56,787 bases of DNA from Deltaproteobacteria bacterium. GTDB taxonomy: Bacteria; Desulfobacterota; Binatia; UBA9968; JAJDTQ01. This document shows positions 1-8,222 of this stretch, one piece after another; within the stretch, counting starts at the first letter, position 1; each line of letters opens with the position of its first letter. The stretch covers positions 1 through 56,787 of the forward strand of contig JAPPNF010000096.1 of the NCBI GenBank assembly GCA_028818755.1, given 5' to 3'. A program made the position numbers and the translations under genes. Below the pieces are notes generated by a model, which had not been told where the DNA came from, ran no database searches, and saw only the letters and a list, made by a program, of their open reading frames with translations.

Positions 1-2
1 CC

Positions 3-563
3 AAGGACGGCGGCGCGCTGCTGCCCACCATCATCTTCGGCATCCCCGGCAGCGCCGGCATGGCGGTGCTCCTGGGCGCGTTCATCCTGCACGGGCTGCA
101 GCCGGGATTTTTCTTCGTGCGCGAGCACATGGAAATCGTGTTCGTGCTGATCTTCGGCTTCGTGATCTCCAACTTCCTGGCGAGCCTCATGGCCGCGTTC
201 GGCGCCGACATCCTGGCCCGGGTTACGACCTTGCGGGTGGGATTCGTGGTGCCGGCCGCCTTCCTGCTGTCCGTCGGCGGCGCCTACGCCGCCCGGGAGA
301 ACGTCTGGGACATCGGCATCGCCATCGCCGCGGGCATCCTGGGCTTCGCCTTCAACCGTTTCGGTTTCTCGCTGGTCACGCTGGTCATCGGCTTTTTGTT
401 GGGGGTCCGCGCCGAGCTTTCCTTCGTGCAGTCGCTGCAGATCTCCGCCGGCAGCTATGCGATCTTCTTCACGCGGCCCGTCACCATCGTGTTGATGCTG
501 CTCAGCATCCTCATGCTGTGTCTGCCGTGGCTCACGAGCCGCAAAGCGAGGGCGTCGTCATGA
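3..563 (+). CDS. Tripartite tricarboxylate transporter TctA-type large permease (C-terminal part)
   Basis: The reading frame is open from the left edge, so the gene starts outside the window; 186 C-terminal residues are present. The visible part opens with the glycine-rich GGALLPTIIFGIPGSAGMA stretch typical of TctA and continues with four or five hydrophobic helices. TctA is the large inner-membrane channel subunit of tripartite tricarboxylate transporters, which import carboxylates using a periplasmic TctC receptor. Its stop overlaps the start of the tctB-like gene by 4 bp (ATGA), so the two are translationally coupled. The receptor gene is not in the window. Substrate cannot be assigned. 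An in-frame ATG at position 60 is internal to the protein, not the true start. Confidence 0.85.
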   Translation, partial: KDGGALLPTIIFGIPGSAGMAVLLGAFILHGLQPGFFFVREHMEIVFVLIFGFVISNFLASLMAAFGADILARVTTLRVGFVVPAAFLLSVGGAYAARENVWDIGIAIAAGILGFAFNRFGFSLVTLVIGFLLGVRAELSFVQSLQISAGSYAIFFTRPVTIVLMLLSILMLCLPWLTSRKARASS

Positions 564-1093
564 AGGGCTCAACGACAGGATCGCGGCTTCTCGGCGTCAT
601 CCTGGTGGCTGCCTCGCTGCTGTTCTTCGCGTGGTCGTTCTCGTACGGCGGCATGGCGGGTTTCGTGCCGCTGGTGCTGGCGTTCCCGACGGTGGTGCTG
701 GCGGCGCTGTGCCTGGCCGGCGAGCGCTACCCCGCCATCATGTCGGCCTTCGAGGTGAGCCTGGAGGACGTCCTCGCCGGCGCCGCGACGGGCGAGCATG
801 ACGTGGAGGAGTCGGAAGCGCAGGAAGGCCCCAAGGCCGGCGAGCTGAAGCTGATTGTCCGCATGTTCGTGTGGTTCGGCGTCTTTGGGGTGCTGGTCTT
901 CATCTCCGGGTTCTACATCTCGACCCTGCTGTTCGCGGTTTTCTTCACCCGCTACCAGGGCCGCATCGGCTGGCCCGGAACGGTCTTCATCACCGCCTTG
1001 GCGCTGGGCTTCTTCTACTTCATCTTCGAGGAGACCCTGGCCGTCGACCTCTTCGCGGGCGTGATCTTCGGTGCCTTCATCCCGCCGCTGTAG
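560..1093 (+). CDS. Tripartite tricarboxylate transporter TctB-type small permease
   Basis: The 177-residue protein has about four membrane helices and a polar acidic loop in the middle (around residues 70-95, rich in E and G), the usual build of the TctB small subunit. TctB pairs with TctA in the inner membrane. The start chosen is the ATG that overlaps the TctA stop (ATGA); an earlier in-frame ATG at 518 would overlap tctA by 46 bp and is less likely. Identification rests on hydrophobicity, length and position after tctA, because TctB is poorly conserved. No terminator is seen downstream; a palindromic repeat follows about 100 bp later. Confidence 0.75.
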   Translation: MKGSTTGSRLLGVILVAASLLFFAWSFSYGGMAGFVPLVLAFPTVVLAALCLAGERYPAIMSAFEVSLEDVLAGAATGEHDVEESEAQEGPKAGELKLIVRMFVWFGVFGVLVFISGFYISTLLFAVFFTRYQGRIGWPGTVFITALALGFFYFIFEETLAVDLFAGVIFGAFIPPL

Positions 1094-1190
1094 CAGCCTC
1101 AGTGCCCTACGCGGCTGCTTCTTGACCCGCATCCCGCAGGTCTCTCCATCTACGTCTCTTCGGCTTCGCGAAGCGAAGTCCATCCGTTCA

Positions 1191-1239
1191 TCCTGAGCCC
1201 TTCGACAAGCCTGTCCTGAGCTGGTCGAAGGGCTCAGGA
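1191..1239. repeat. Dispersed palindrome, 16-bp perfect stem (family with TTCGACAAGC/TCAGGAC core)
   Basis: Positions 1191-1206 and 1224-1239 are perfect inverted complements (16 bp) around a 17-nt loop, and flanking bases contain further partial copies (GCTTCGCGAAGCGAAG at about 1163-1178). Related sequence occurs at 38884-38935 and as a much larger palindrome at 52837-52955. It lies in the 301-bp gap between the tctB-like gene and the broken Rpn gene; nothing else is seen in that gap. It may act as a transcription stop, but there is no T tract. Confidence 0.7.
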
Positions 1240-1394
1240 CAGGCTTCGTGGAGCGAAGCGGAACCAACTCGACGAATTTCCAAATCCGACAAGCTTCCAG
1301 GAACGGGGTTCAAGTTCCGGCACGGCGTGCCGATGACTCTCTATAGGACGGACAGGACAGGCAGGCAGGAAGTCCATGTCCGGGAGGGTCACTC

Positions 1395-2035
1395 ATGCCA
1401 GATGAAATCGATCACCCTCACGACCGGCTGTTTCGTGCGGTCTTCTCCGACGCCGCGGAAGCTGCCAGCCTGCTCCAGGCGGCGGTGCCGCGGAAGCTGC
1501 GCGAGAACGTCGATTGGAACAGCCTGCGACTGGTGGAGGGAACCTTCGTGGATGACGCCCTGCGCCAGAGTGAGTCCGACCTGCTGTTCGAGGCTGGCTA
1601 CGGGAAGGAGACGGAGGGCCACGGGAAGGTGAAGGACCGGTTGCGGCTTTACCTGTTGTTCGAGCGGCGTCGCTGGTTTCCGTTGGCACGGTGGACTATA
1701 TTCGGGCAATCGCGGTCTATCTGTTCTCGATGCCGGACAAAACGGCAGCGGTTGCCTTCGATGAAGCGCTGCGGCGCCATCAAGGCCAAGGAGGAGGGAT
1801 CATGTCATACGCTCAACTTCTGGAGGAAGGCTGGGCAAAAGGCCGGGCAGAGGGCAAGGAAGAAGGCCGTGAAGAAGGCTTGCAGCGCGGCAAGGTAGAG
1901 GCGGTGGAAGGCTTCTTGCGAATCGGCGTGAGCTGGGATGTGATCGCGTCGGCAACAGGGATCGACGAAGCCCGGTTCCGCGCTCTCAAGGAGCGCCTCG
2001 CCGCGGCGGCGCAGCCGTCCGACGAGCCGGCATGA
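1395..2035 (+). pseudogene. Degraded Rpn-family recombination-promoting nuclease/putative transposase
   Basis: The first frame (from ATG 1395) begins HDRLFRAVFSDAAEAASLL and continues through SESDLLFE to LYLLFE, the characteristic N-terminus of Rpn/YhgA-like PD-(D/E)XK nucleases. The expected middle of the catalytic domain after LYLLFE is missing. Homology resumes in another frame from about 1691 with the usual C-terminal tail, a charged run of repeated EG(K/R) units followed by VSWDVIASATGID. The gene has therefore lost part of its nuclease core and carries a frameshift. Intact family members are about 300 residues; the remnant covers roughly 200. It lies between the tct genes and a convergent oxidoreductase gene and is presumably not functional. 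Confidence 0.75.
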
Positions 2036-2195
2036 TCCCGTCCTGGATGCCAACGTGACCGCACATCCCCAATAGTCCCCCGCCCCAGCCGTCAGCGCAG
2101 ATCCGCATCGCTGGCGGAATCGAGTCCATAGAACTCTTCAACCCTTGCGTTCACGAGCTGAACGCTGCCGGGTGCAAAAGTTCCGGCAGTACCAC

Positions 2196-3296
2196 TCACA
2201 CGCGGACCCACTGTCCTTCTTCCGCAGCGTGCAACGCGGCGTCCAGCACGCGCTGGGCTGCGAGGCCGTCGGCGAAGCTCGGTGAGGCTGGGGCGCCGTT
2301 CCGGATCGCGTCGACGAAGACGCGGGTGAGGGCGGCGAAGATGAACTCTCCTTGGGCGCGCTGCGGGTCCGAGGGGTCGAGTCCCCGGGTGTAGCGCTCC
2401 GGGATCTCCAGGGGTTCGGGCGAGCGGGTGTCGCCGCGGGCGCCCCAGAGCTGGCCGCGGATCCATCCCTCGACGTTGCGGTCGAAAGCGAACCGCAGCA
2501 TTCCGGCATCGCCGTAGATCTCCAGGTTCTGGTAGTTGCTCTTTCTTGCCACTCCGCTGAGGCGGATGCACGCCGAGGCGCCGCCGGCCAGGCGTCCGAA
2601 GAGCGTGAAGTTGTCGTCCACCGTCACCGCCCGGGACACGCCGCGGTCGTCCTTCCGCTCCGGTATGAAGGTGTCCGCGTGCCCCCAGACGCTCTCGAAC
2701 TCGCCTATCAGCCAGCGGAGGCGGTCCACCACGTGGACGCCGATGTCGCCGAGGATACCGAAGCCGGCAAGCTCCCGCGCGTGGCGCCAGTAGTGGGTCT
2801 GGTCCGGGGCGAGACGGGTCTCGCCGAACCAGCGGCTCTCCACGTGGAGCACCCGCTCGCCCACGTAGCCGCCGTCCATGAGCTCCTTCATGTAGGCCAG
2901 CGCCGGGATGTGGCGGTGGTTGAACGCGGTCATGTGCACGCGCCCGGCCGCCTCCGCCTGCTCGAGCATGGCCTCGGCCTCCGCCGCGTTCATGGCCAGT
3001 GGCTTTTCGCACAGCGCGTGGAGGCCATTCTCCAGCGCAGCGGCGGTCATCTCCGCATGGAGATGCGGTGGCGCGACGATGCTCACGGCGTCCAGGCCTT
3101 CGTGTGCCAGGAGCTCGCGGTAGTCCGTGTACACGTGAGGCACACCGAACTTCCCAGCCATGGCCTCCGCCTTGTCCCGGGTCCTCTGGCAGAACGCCAC
3201 CACTTCGGCGTTCTCCGTGACGCCGAAGCCCTGCAGGTGCTGGACGCCGAAACCGCCGCCGATGACGCCGATGCGCACAGGTTGGTCCGTTGTCAT
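2196..3296 (-). CDS. Gfo/Idh/MocA-family NAD(P)-dependent oxidoreductase
   Basis: This 366-residue cytoplasmic dehydrogenase has the two-domain build of the family. The N-terminal Rossmann fold carries the dinucleotide motif GVIGGGFG (residues 10-17). The family signature CEKPLAMN contains the EKP triplet at residues 97-99. The C-terminal half holds GDIGVHVVD (about 183-191), with the Asp and His normally near the catalytic site. Members oxidise or reduce sugars, inositols and related polyols; the substrate here is unknown. The start is supported by AGGAGGA just upstream of the ATG. It is the last of three minus-strand genes after an MFS transporter and a desaturase-like gene, 155 bp from the latter, so co-transcription is possible. 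Confidence 0.9.
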   Translation of the reverse strand: MTTDQPVRIGVIGGGFGVQHLQGFGVTENAEVVAFCQRTRDKAEAMAGKFGVPHVYTDYRELLAHEGLDAVSIVAPPHLHAEMTAAALENGLHALCEKPLAMNAAEAEAMLEQAEAAGRVHMTAFNHRHIPALAYMKELMDGGYVGERVLHVESRWFGETRLAPDQTHYWRHARELAGFGILGDIGVHVVDRLRWLIGEFESVWGHADTFIPERKDDRGVSRAVTVDDNFTLFGRLAGGASACIRLSGVARKSNYQNLEIYGDAGMLRFAFDRNVEGWIRGQLWGARGDTRSPEPLEIPERYTRGLDPSDPQRAQGEFIFAALTRVFVDAIRNGAPASPSFADGLAAQRVLDAALHAAEEGQWVRV

Positions 3297-3451
3297 GTCT
3301 CCTCCTGGTGTTCGTCCGGCGGATTTCAGCCGCGGTTCACGTCTTCCCGGAATTTCCGGGCTCGGAAACCATGAGAATCACGGCCGCCGCGAGTTTGACG
3401 CCGCCGGAATGATCGGACGAAGCGTTCACCGCGGGTGTCTTGTCCTTCCGG

Positions 3452-4354
3452 CTACCGGAAGCTCCGGGCGAGTTCCCGGTGAACCTGCACATAACCCTCC
3501 GAACGGTTGCGGATGCGCGGAGCGAGCTCGGCGTGCAGGCGGGGGAGGGCGTGAAACGGCACCGCGGCGTACTCGTGATGCTCGACATGGAACGGCATGT
3601 TCCACGCGAGGAAACGCACCAGCGCGTTGGTGTGCACCGTCCGCGAGTTCTCGAGCATGTCGGGGGAGGTCGGACAGCCGGTGTGCTCGGCCATGAGATA
3701 GAGTCTCAACATCGGCTGCCCGAGGAGCACCGGAACGATCCAGCACCAGATGAGCAAGGTGCTGGCAGTCGCTGTCGAGACCGCCCCAAGCGCAGCGTAG
3801 CCTGCCAGGAACAACCGCGCTTCGAGAACGATCCGGGCTCGCTCGGAACTCGCGATCCAGGACTCCGTCACGTGTCCCGCCGCGTGGCGGGTGATCGCGC
3901 GGACCTGATCCATCCAGTAGGGGACGCCGGTCAGACGCCACAGGTACTCGCGCCAGGTCCGGGGTGGGGGCGTCGCAAGCTCCGGGTCGCGTTCCGGATC
4001 CTGCGTGTGCCGGTGGTGCTCGAAATGGAACGCGCGGAAGTAGCGGGGCGGCAGGACGAGGATCCATCCGCAGGCGGTCGAGACCGTGCGGTTGAGCCAC
4101 CGGCTTCGGAACGCCGTGCCGTGAATCGTCTCGTGGAGCGGCGCGAAGAGAAAGACGAGACAGGTGCCGTAGGCCCATGCGGCGAGGAACATCCAGGCGG
4201 TCCCGAAAGCGGCTGCATACAGGGCTCCTGCCGCCGCGATCACCCCAAGATGGAGTGCCAGATGGGCGAGTCCCTTGGCGTTCGACCGCTCTGTGAGTGC
4301 GCGGAGGGTCGTACTCGACTGCGGATTCGATGGCATCTTCACAGGGTGCCCCAC
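3452..4354 (-). CDS. Fatty-acid-desaturase-like membrane di-iron oxygenase
   Basis: This 300-residue integral membrane protein carries the three histidine boxes of the membrane desaturase/hydroxylase superfamily: HETIH (residues 74-78), HFEHHRH (about 110-116) and MPFHVEHHEY near residue 260. These bind a di-iron centre that desaturates or hydroxylates lipid-like substrates using O2. Hydrophobic segments lie between the boxes. The frame opens at a GTG only 6 bp after the stop of the upstream MFS gene; an ATG 18 bp further in (4336) is a reasonable alternative start. The tight spacing with the MFS gene indicates one operon. Substrate is unknown. Confidence 0.85.
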   Translation of the reverse strand: MGHPVKMPSNPQSSTTLRALTERSNAKGLAHLALHLGVIAAAGALYAAAFGTAWMFLAAWAYGTCLVFLFAPLHETIHGTAFRSRWLNRTVSTACGWILVLPPRYFRAFHFEHHRHTQDPERDPELATPPPRTWREYLWRLTGVPYWMDQVRAITRHAAGHVTESWIASSERARIVLEARLFLAGYAALGAVSTATASTLLIWCWIVPVLLGQPMLRLYLMAEHTGCPTSPDMLENSRTVHTNALVRFLAWNMPFHVEHHEYAAVPFHALPRLHAELAPRIRNRSEGYVQVHRELARSFR

Positions 4355-4360
4355 CTCGGT

Positions 4361-5602
4361 TCAGGTCTTCAAGTCCTTTATGAGAGTTCGCGTCCTGGGG
4401 ACGATCAGGATCGTGGCCGCCGCCACGATATTGACGATGGCGAAGAGATAGAATGTGTAGCTCAAACCGTAGAGGTCGGCTACAGCGCCGGCGATCAACG
4501 GGAAGACCAGGGAGAACGAAGACCGGCCCACGTCCATGAATGTCTGTGCCGCGCCCCAGATATCCTTCGGCGCGTGCTCCAGGCCGCTGGCCTGGATGAT
4601 GGGTCCCACCGCGAAGAGCGCCATCCCGCCCAGGGACACGACAGGCAACAGCAACCAACCGGACGGGAACAACGGCATCGAGCCGATCAGCAGTCCGCCC
4701 GTGAGCAACGAGACGAAGATCGTGCTCTTCCGCCCCCAACGGTCCGACATGTGTCCCACGATGGGAGCGAATACCGTCCCTACCAGCGCCAGGCACCCTA
4801 GATAGATGCCGATGGCGGCCGTCCCCATCTTCATTTCCACCGAAAGATAGAGGGGTAGAAAGGTCGGTATGAGATTCTCGCCGATGGATCGCAGGCCGGC
4901 CACGACGGTTACGCCGATCAATGGAAGATTGGTGAGGACGTCGCTGCGCAGCGCGCGGCCATAGGATACTCCCTGCCGGTCCCGCGGCGCGTGTCCCAGG
5001 CGCGGCAGCAACAGCCAGAGAAAGAGCGCGGTGGCGATTCCGGGCAGGAACTGGAAAGTGAAGACCGTGCGCCAGCTCACCCAGGCGAGCACCGCGCCCA
5101 CGATGGCGGGGCCGGCGGCGGAGGCGAGATAGCCCCCCATGGCATGGATGCCCAGGGCGAATCCCATGCGGTCCGGGAACCGGTCGCCGATGACGGCTCG
5201 TGCCGGCGCGTGCCACATGAACCCTCCCGCCAGGGCTTGGGTGCAAAGGAGCGCTCCGAATATGAGGAATGTGGTGGAAAACCCCTGAAGCGAGAAGAAC
5301 AGGGAAGGCCACACCAGGGAAAACAGCAGGATACCCTTGCGATCCTTCAAGAAGTCCGTGGCCAGGCCGCCGGCGGTGATGCTGATGATGTGGGATACGC
5401 GTTGAACCGAGCGAAGCGCCCCGAGTTGGGTATACGTGATGCCGAAGTCCCTGGTGATCAACGGCAGGGACACCGCCAGGATGCCGTGGAACCAATGGGT
5501 AACGCCGTGGCCTGTCGCCAACAGCGTCAGGATGCGGCCTCGCCGCGGCTCGGGTAGAGCCGCGCCTTGGGCAGAGACCGAAGCGTCGGATGATGCGCTC
5601 AC
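4361..5602 (-). CDS. MFS transporter
   Basis: This 413-residue protein has about twelve hydrophobic helices in two halves. It shows MFS-type loop signatures: DFLKDRKG after the second helix and GHMSDRWGRKST in the second half, the latter matching the canonical G-x-x-x-D-R-x-G-R-[KR] loop. Family members are proton-driven or facilitated carriers of small organic solutes in the inner membrane. It is the first gene of a minus-strand set with the desaturase-like gene (6 bp away) and possibly the Gfo/Idh/MocA gene. The substrate cannot be assigned. The tRNA-Sec gene sits 42 bp upstream on the same strand, so the promoter must lie in the short gap or further upstream. Confidence 0.88.
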   Translation of the reverse strand: MSASSDASVSAQGAALPEPRRGRILTLLATGHGVTHWFHGILAVSLPLITRDFGITYTQLGALRSVQRVSHIISITAGGLATDFLKDRKGILLFSLVWPSLFFSLQGFSTTFLIFGALLCTQALAGGFMWHAPARAVIGDRFPDRMGFALGIHAMGGYLASAAGPAIVGAVLAWVSWRTVFTFQFLPGIATALFLWLLLPRLGHAPRDRQGVSYGRALRSDVLTNLPLIGVTVVAGLRSIGENLIPTFLPLYLSVEMKMGTAAIGIYLGCLALVGTVFAPIVGHMSDRWGRKSTIFVSLLTGGLLIGSMPLFPSGWLLLPVVSLGGMALFAVGPIIQASGLEHAPKDIWGAAQTFMDVGRSSFSLVFPLIAGAVADLYGLSYTFYLFAIVNIVAAATILIVPRTRTLIKDLKT

Positions 5603-5643
5603 CTCAAGTCTCTTGCCCGTGCTTCACGCGTCGACCCCGGAGG

Positions 5644-5738
5644 TGGCGGAGAAGGGAGGGAGTCGAACCCTCCGAGAACCTTACGGCCCTCAGACTGGTT
5701 TTGAAGACCAGCGGCACCACCGGGCACCTTCCTTCTCC
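5644..5738 (-). tRNA. selC: tRNA-Sec (anticodon UCA)
   Basis: This 95-nt selenocysteine tRNA folds fully by eye. The acceptor stem has 8 bp (GGAGAAGG with CCTTCTCC) and the T stem 5 bp (GAGGG/CCCTC around TTCGACT), the bacterial 8+5 arrangement. The D stem has 6 bp with a 4-nt loop, and a long variable arm pairs GAGGGCC with GGTTCTC around GTAA. The anticodon loop is CTTCAAA, so the anticodon is TCA (plus-strand 5702-5704), reading UGA. The 3' CCA is encoded, after discriminator G. It lies 33 bp downstream of the BisC-like gene on the same strand. No selA, selB or selD gene is in the window. Confidence 0.95.
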
Positions 5739-5771
5739 ATCGCATCGCCCGTCATCCTAGTACGATATGCG

Positions 5772-8099
5772 TCAGAATTCACGGGCTTGGCGCGCGAGGT
5801 CGGGCGGAGTGAACGCCTTTACTTCCGGCAGGTCCTCTTCGAACACATCAACCTCTACCAGCGCGGTCTGGGAGATCGGACCTTGGGCGAGGCGTGAGGT
5901 TCCCTTGTCCAGTGTCAGGACGTTGGGATTGCCATGCCGTTCCAGGCCACCGGGTGCCTCCGGGTCGAACCATGCCCCGGTAGGGAGCACGACGACATCG
6001 CGCGACACGTTCTCCGTGAGGCGTGCGCCGGCGAGACAAGCTCCGCGATCGTTGAAGACGCGCACGACGGCCCCGTCCTCGATCCCCCTTGCGGCGGCGG
6101 TGGCGGGGTGGATCAGAAGCGGTTCACGGCCCTGCACCTTGCTGTCCAAGCTCACGGATCCGGGGTCGTATTGGCTGTGAAGTCTGGTGGCGGGCTGATT
6201 CGAGATGAGGTGGAGCGGGAAGCGGGAGGCCTTCTCTCCGCCCAGCCACTCCGCCGGCTCGATCCACGCCGGGTGTCCGGGGCAGTCGTCGTAACCGAAG
6301 CCCGCAATGGTTTCCGAGAAGATCTCGATACGTCCGGACGGGGTCGGCAAACGGTTCGCGGCAGGGTCCTCGCGAAACCCGCCCAGCAGCACCCTTTCCT
6401 CGCCCTCGGTCGGCAGGGTGATATGACCGGCGCTCCAGAAGGCGTCGAAAGGCGGCAACTCAATGCCTTCGCGTATGAACTCGCCGCGGAGCGTATCGTA
6501 GAGGTGCGATAGCCAGTCCTTCTCCACCCGGCCCTCGGTGAAGTCGTCCTTGAACCCCAATCGGTCGGCAAGGCCCGAGAAGATGTCGTAGTCGTTCCGC
6601 GCGTCGCCGACCGGAGGGATGGCCCGCGCCATGGCGAATACCATCGGATCGGCCGGCGCCGTGCCGATGTCGTTGCGTTCCAGGGCGGTGGTAGCCGGCA
6701 GCACGATGTCGGCATGCCGGGCTTGAGGATTCCACCAAGGTTCGTGGACGATGATCGTTTCGGGGCGCTGCCATGCCTCCACCAGGCGGTTGAGGTCCTG
6801 ATGGTGGTGAAAGGTGTTGCCGCCGCACCAGTAGATGAGACGGATGTCGGGATACCGCAGCCGTTGCCCGTTGTAGTCGAACGGCCCTCCGGGGTTGAGG
6901 AGCATATCCGTAATCCGCGCCACCGGGATAAAGGGTTCTACCGGGTTCACCCCTTGCGGCAGCGTCAACCTCTTGATGAACTTCACGGGGTTGCCGTCGG
7001 CGCCGGTGGCGCCGTAACCGTAGCCGATGCCGCCTCCCGGAAGCCCGATCTCGCCCAGCATCGCGGCGAGGACCGCGGCCATCCAGTAGGGTTGCTCGCC
7101 GTGGTCGGCGCGTTGCAGCGACCAGCTCAACGTGATGAGGGTGCGCCGCGCGGCCATGCGGCGGGCCAGGCCGCGTATCGTGTTCGCGGGGATGCCGCAC
7201 TGGGCGGCCGCCCATTCCGGGTCCTTGGGTTGACCGTCGGTCTCACCCATGAGGTAGGCGCGGAAGGCCTCGAACCCGACACAGTACTTCTCCAGGAATG
7301 CCTGGTCGTGGAGGCCCTCGCGGACCAGCGTGTAGGCTAGACCCAGCATCAGCGCGGTGTCGGTGTTGGGGCGCGGCGTCAACCATTCCGCTTCAAGGAA
7401 GTCCGCGGCGTCGTCCCTGACCGGGCTGACGTTCACGAACTCGACGCCGTTCTTCCTGCAGTGCTCGAGCCAACCGCGGGTGGCATGCTTGCCGATGCCG
7501 CCCGCGCTGACTTGGGTATTCTTGAGCGGGAGTCCCCCGAAACTGACCACGAGCTCCGTGTGTCTGGCGATCACCGGCCAGGAAGTGGCTCCCTCGCGAA
7601 TGGATCTCCAGTCGTACCCGAAGACGTGAGGGACGATGACTTCCGCCGCGGCAAAGCTGTAAGCGTTGACCGACCGGACGTAGCCGCCGAATCCGTTAAG
7701 AAAGCGGTGCAGTTGACTTTGGGCATGGTGGAAACGCCCCGCGGAGGCCCAACCGTAGGAGCCGGCGAAGATCGCCGAATTGCCGAACGAACCGCGCACG
7801 CGCCGCAGTTCGCCGGCGACCAGGTCGAGCGCCTCCTCCCAACTCACGGGGATGAACGGCTCCCTCCCGCGGCCTCCCCCGTGGTGCTCGGGTCCGTGCT
7901 CCAGCCAACCCTCGCGCACCATCGGTTGAGAGATCCGGCAGGGGTGTTGCACGACGTCCGGAATCGATAGTCCGATGGGCGAGGGATCCGGGTCGGCGGC
8001 AAACGGGCGCGCCGCCACGATGCGCTCGTCCTGGACCTCGACCTGGTAGGCCCCCCAGTGGAGGGATGTCTGAACGTGCCTGGAATCCGTCTTCGCCAT
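5772..8099 (-). CDS. Molybdopterin-dependent oxidoreductase, BisC/TorA/DMSO-reductase type
   Basis: This 775-residue member of the DMSO reductase family lacks an N-terminal 4Fe-4S motif. It has FAGSYGWASAGRFHHA, matching the active-site Tyr/Trp region of DMSO and biotin-sulfoxide reductases (Y115, W117), and NAYSFAAAEVIVPHVFG, where S148 is the expected Mo ligand. Later motifs include YWCGGNTFHHHQDLNRL and a C-terminal dinucleotide-binding domain with HLISNQPATRLHSQYD. The serine ligand excludes a selenocysteine or cysteine formate dehydrogenase. No Tat signal is present, so a cytoplasmic enzyme such as biotin or methionine sulfoxide reductase is more likely than periplasmic TorA. GGGAGG precedes the ATG. 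It is divergent from the TPP-enzyme operon. Confidence 0.88.
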   Translation of the reverse strand: MAKTDSRHVQTSLHWGAYQVEVQDERIVAARPFAADPDPSPIGLSIPDVVQHPCRISQPMVREGWLEHGPEHHGGGRGREPFIPVSWEEALDLVAGELRRVRGSFGNSAIFAGSYGWASAGRFHHAQSQLHRFLNGFGGYVRSVNAYSFAAAEVIVPHVFGYDWRSIREGATSWPVIARHTELVVSFGGLPLKNTQVSAGGIGKHATRGWLEHCRKNGVEFVNVSPVRDDAADFLEAEWLTPRPNTDTALMLGLAYTLVREGLHDQAFLEKYCVGFEAFRAYLMGETDGQPKDPEWAAAQCGIPANTIRGLARRMAARRTLITLSWSLQRADHGEQPYWMAAVLAAMLGEIGLPGGGIGYGYGATGADGNPVKFIKRLTLPQGVNPVEPFIPVARITDMLLNPGGPFDYNGQRLRYPDIRLIYWCGGNTFHHHQDLNRLVEAWQRPETIIVHEPWWNPQARHADIVLPATTALERNDIGTAPADPMVFAMARAIPPVGDARNDYDIFSGLADRLGFKDDFTEGRVEKDWLSHLYDTLRGEFIREGIELPPFDAFWSAGHITLPTEGEERVLLGGFREDPAANRLPTPSGRIEIFSETIAGFGYDDCPGHPAWIEPAEWLGGEKASRFPLHLISNQPATRLHSQYDPGSVSLDSKVQGREPLLIHPATAAARGIEDGAVVRVFNDRGACLAGARLTENVSRDVVVLPTGAWFDPEAPGGLERHGNPNVLTLDKGTSRLAQGPISQTALVEVDVFEEDLPEVKAFTPPDLARQAREF

Positions 8100-8140
8100 T
8101 TGTCTTGCCTCCCGCTTCCCAACATTTCCTATTGCATGAA

Positions 8141-8168
8141 TGAAATCAACGGGATTAGGCTGATTTCA
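8141..8168. promoter_or_regulatory. Possible operator: inverted repeat TGAAATCA-N12-TGATTTCA
   Basis: A perfect 8-bp inverted repeat with a 12-bp spacer lies in the 123-bp gap between the divergent BisC-like gene and the TPP-decarboxylase operon. The half-site spacing suits a dimeric regulator. This is inference from position and symmetry; no regulator gene is nearby. Confidence 0.35.
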
Positions 8169-8222
8169 ATCGCCCACCCGCCAGGGTCGACTCGATGGGG
8201 CGATTGCAACTGCGGAGGTGAC

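Noticed and set aside
3426..5495. Long 689-residue reading frame on the minus strand
   Set aside because: It overlaps the MFS and desaturase-like genes in another frame and has low-complexity R/P/G composition, as expected from a high-G+C shadow.
5772..8099. Selenocysteine formate dehydrogenase next to the tRNA-Sec
   Set aside because: No in-frame TGA, no N-terminal 4Fe-4S motif, and the Mo-ligand position is Ser (S148).
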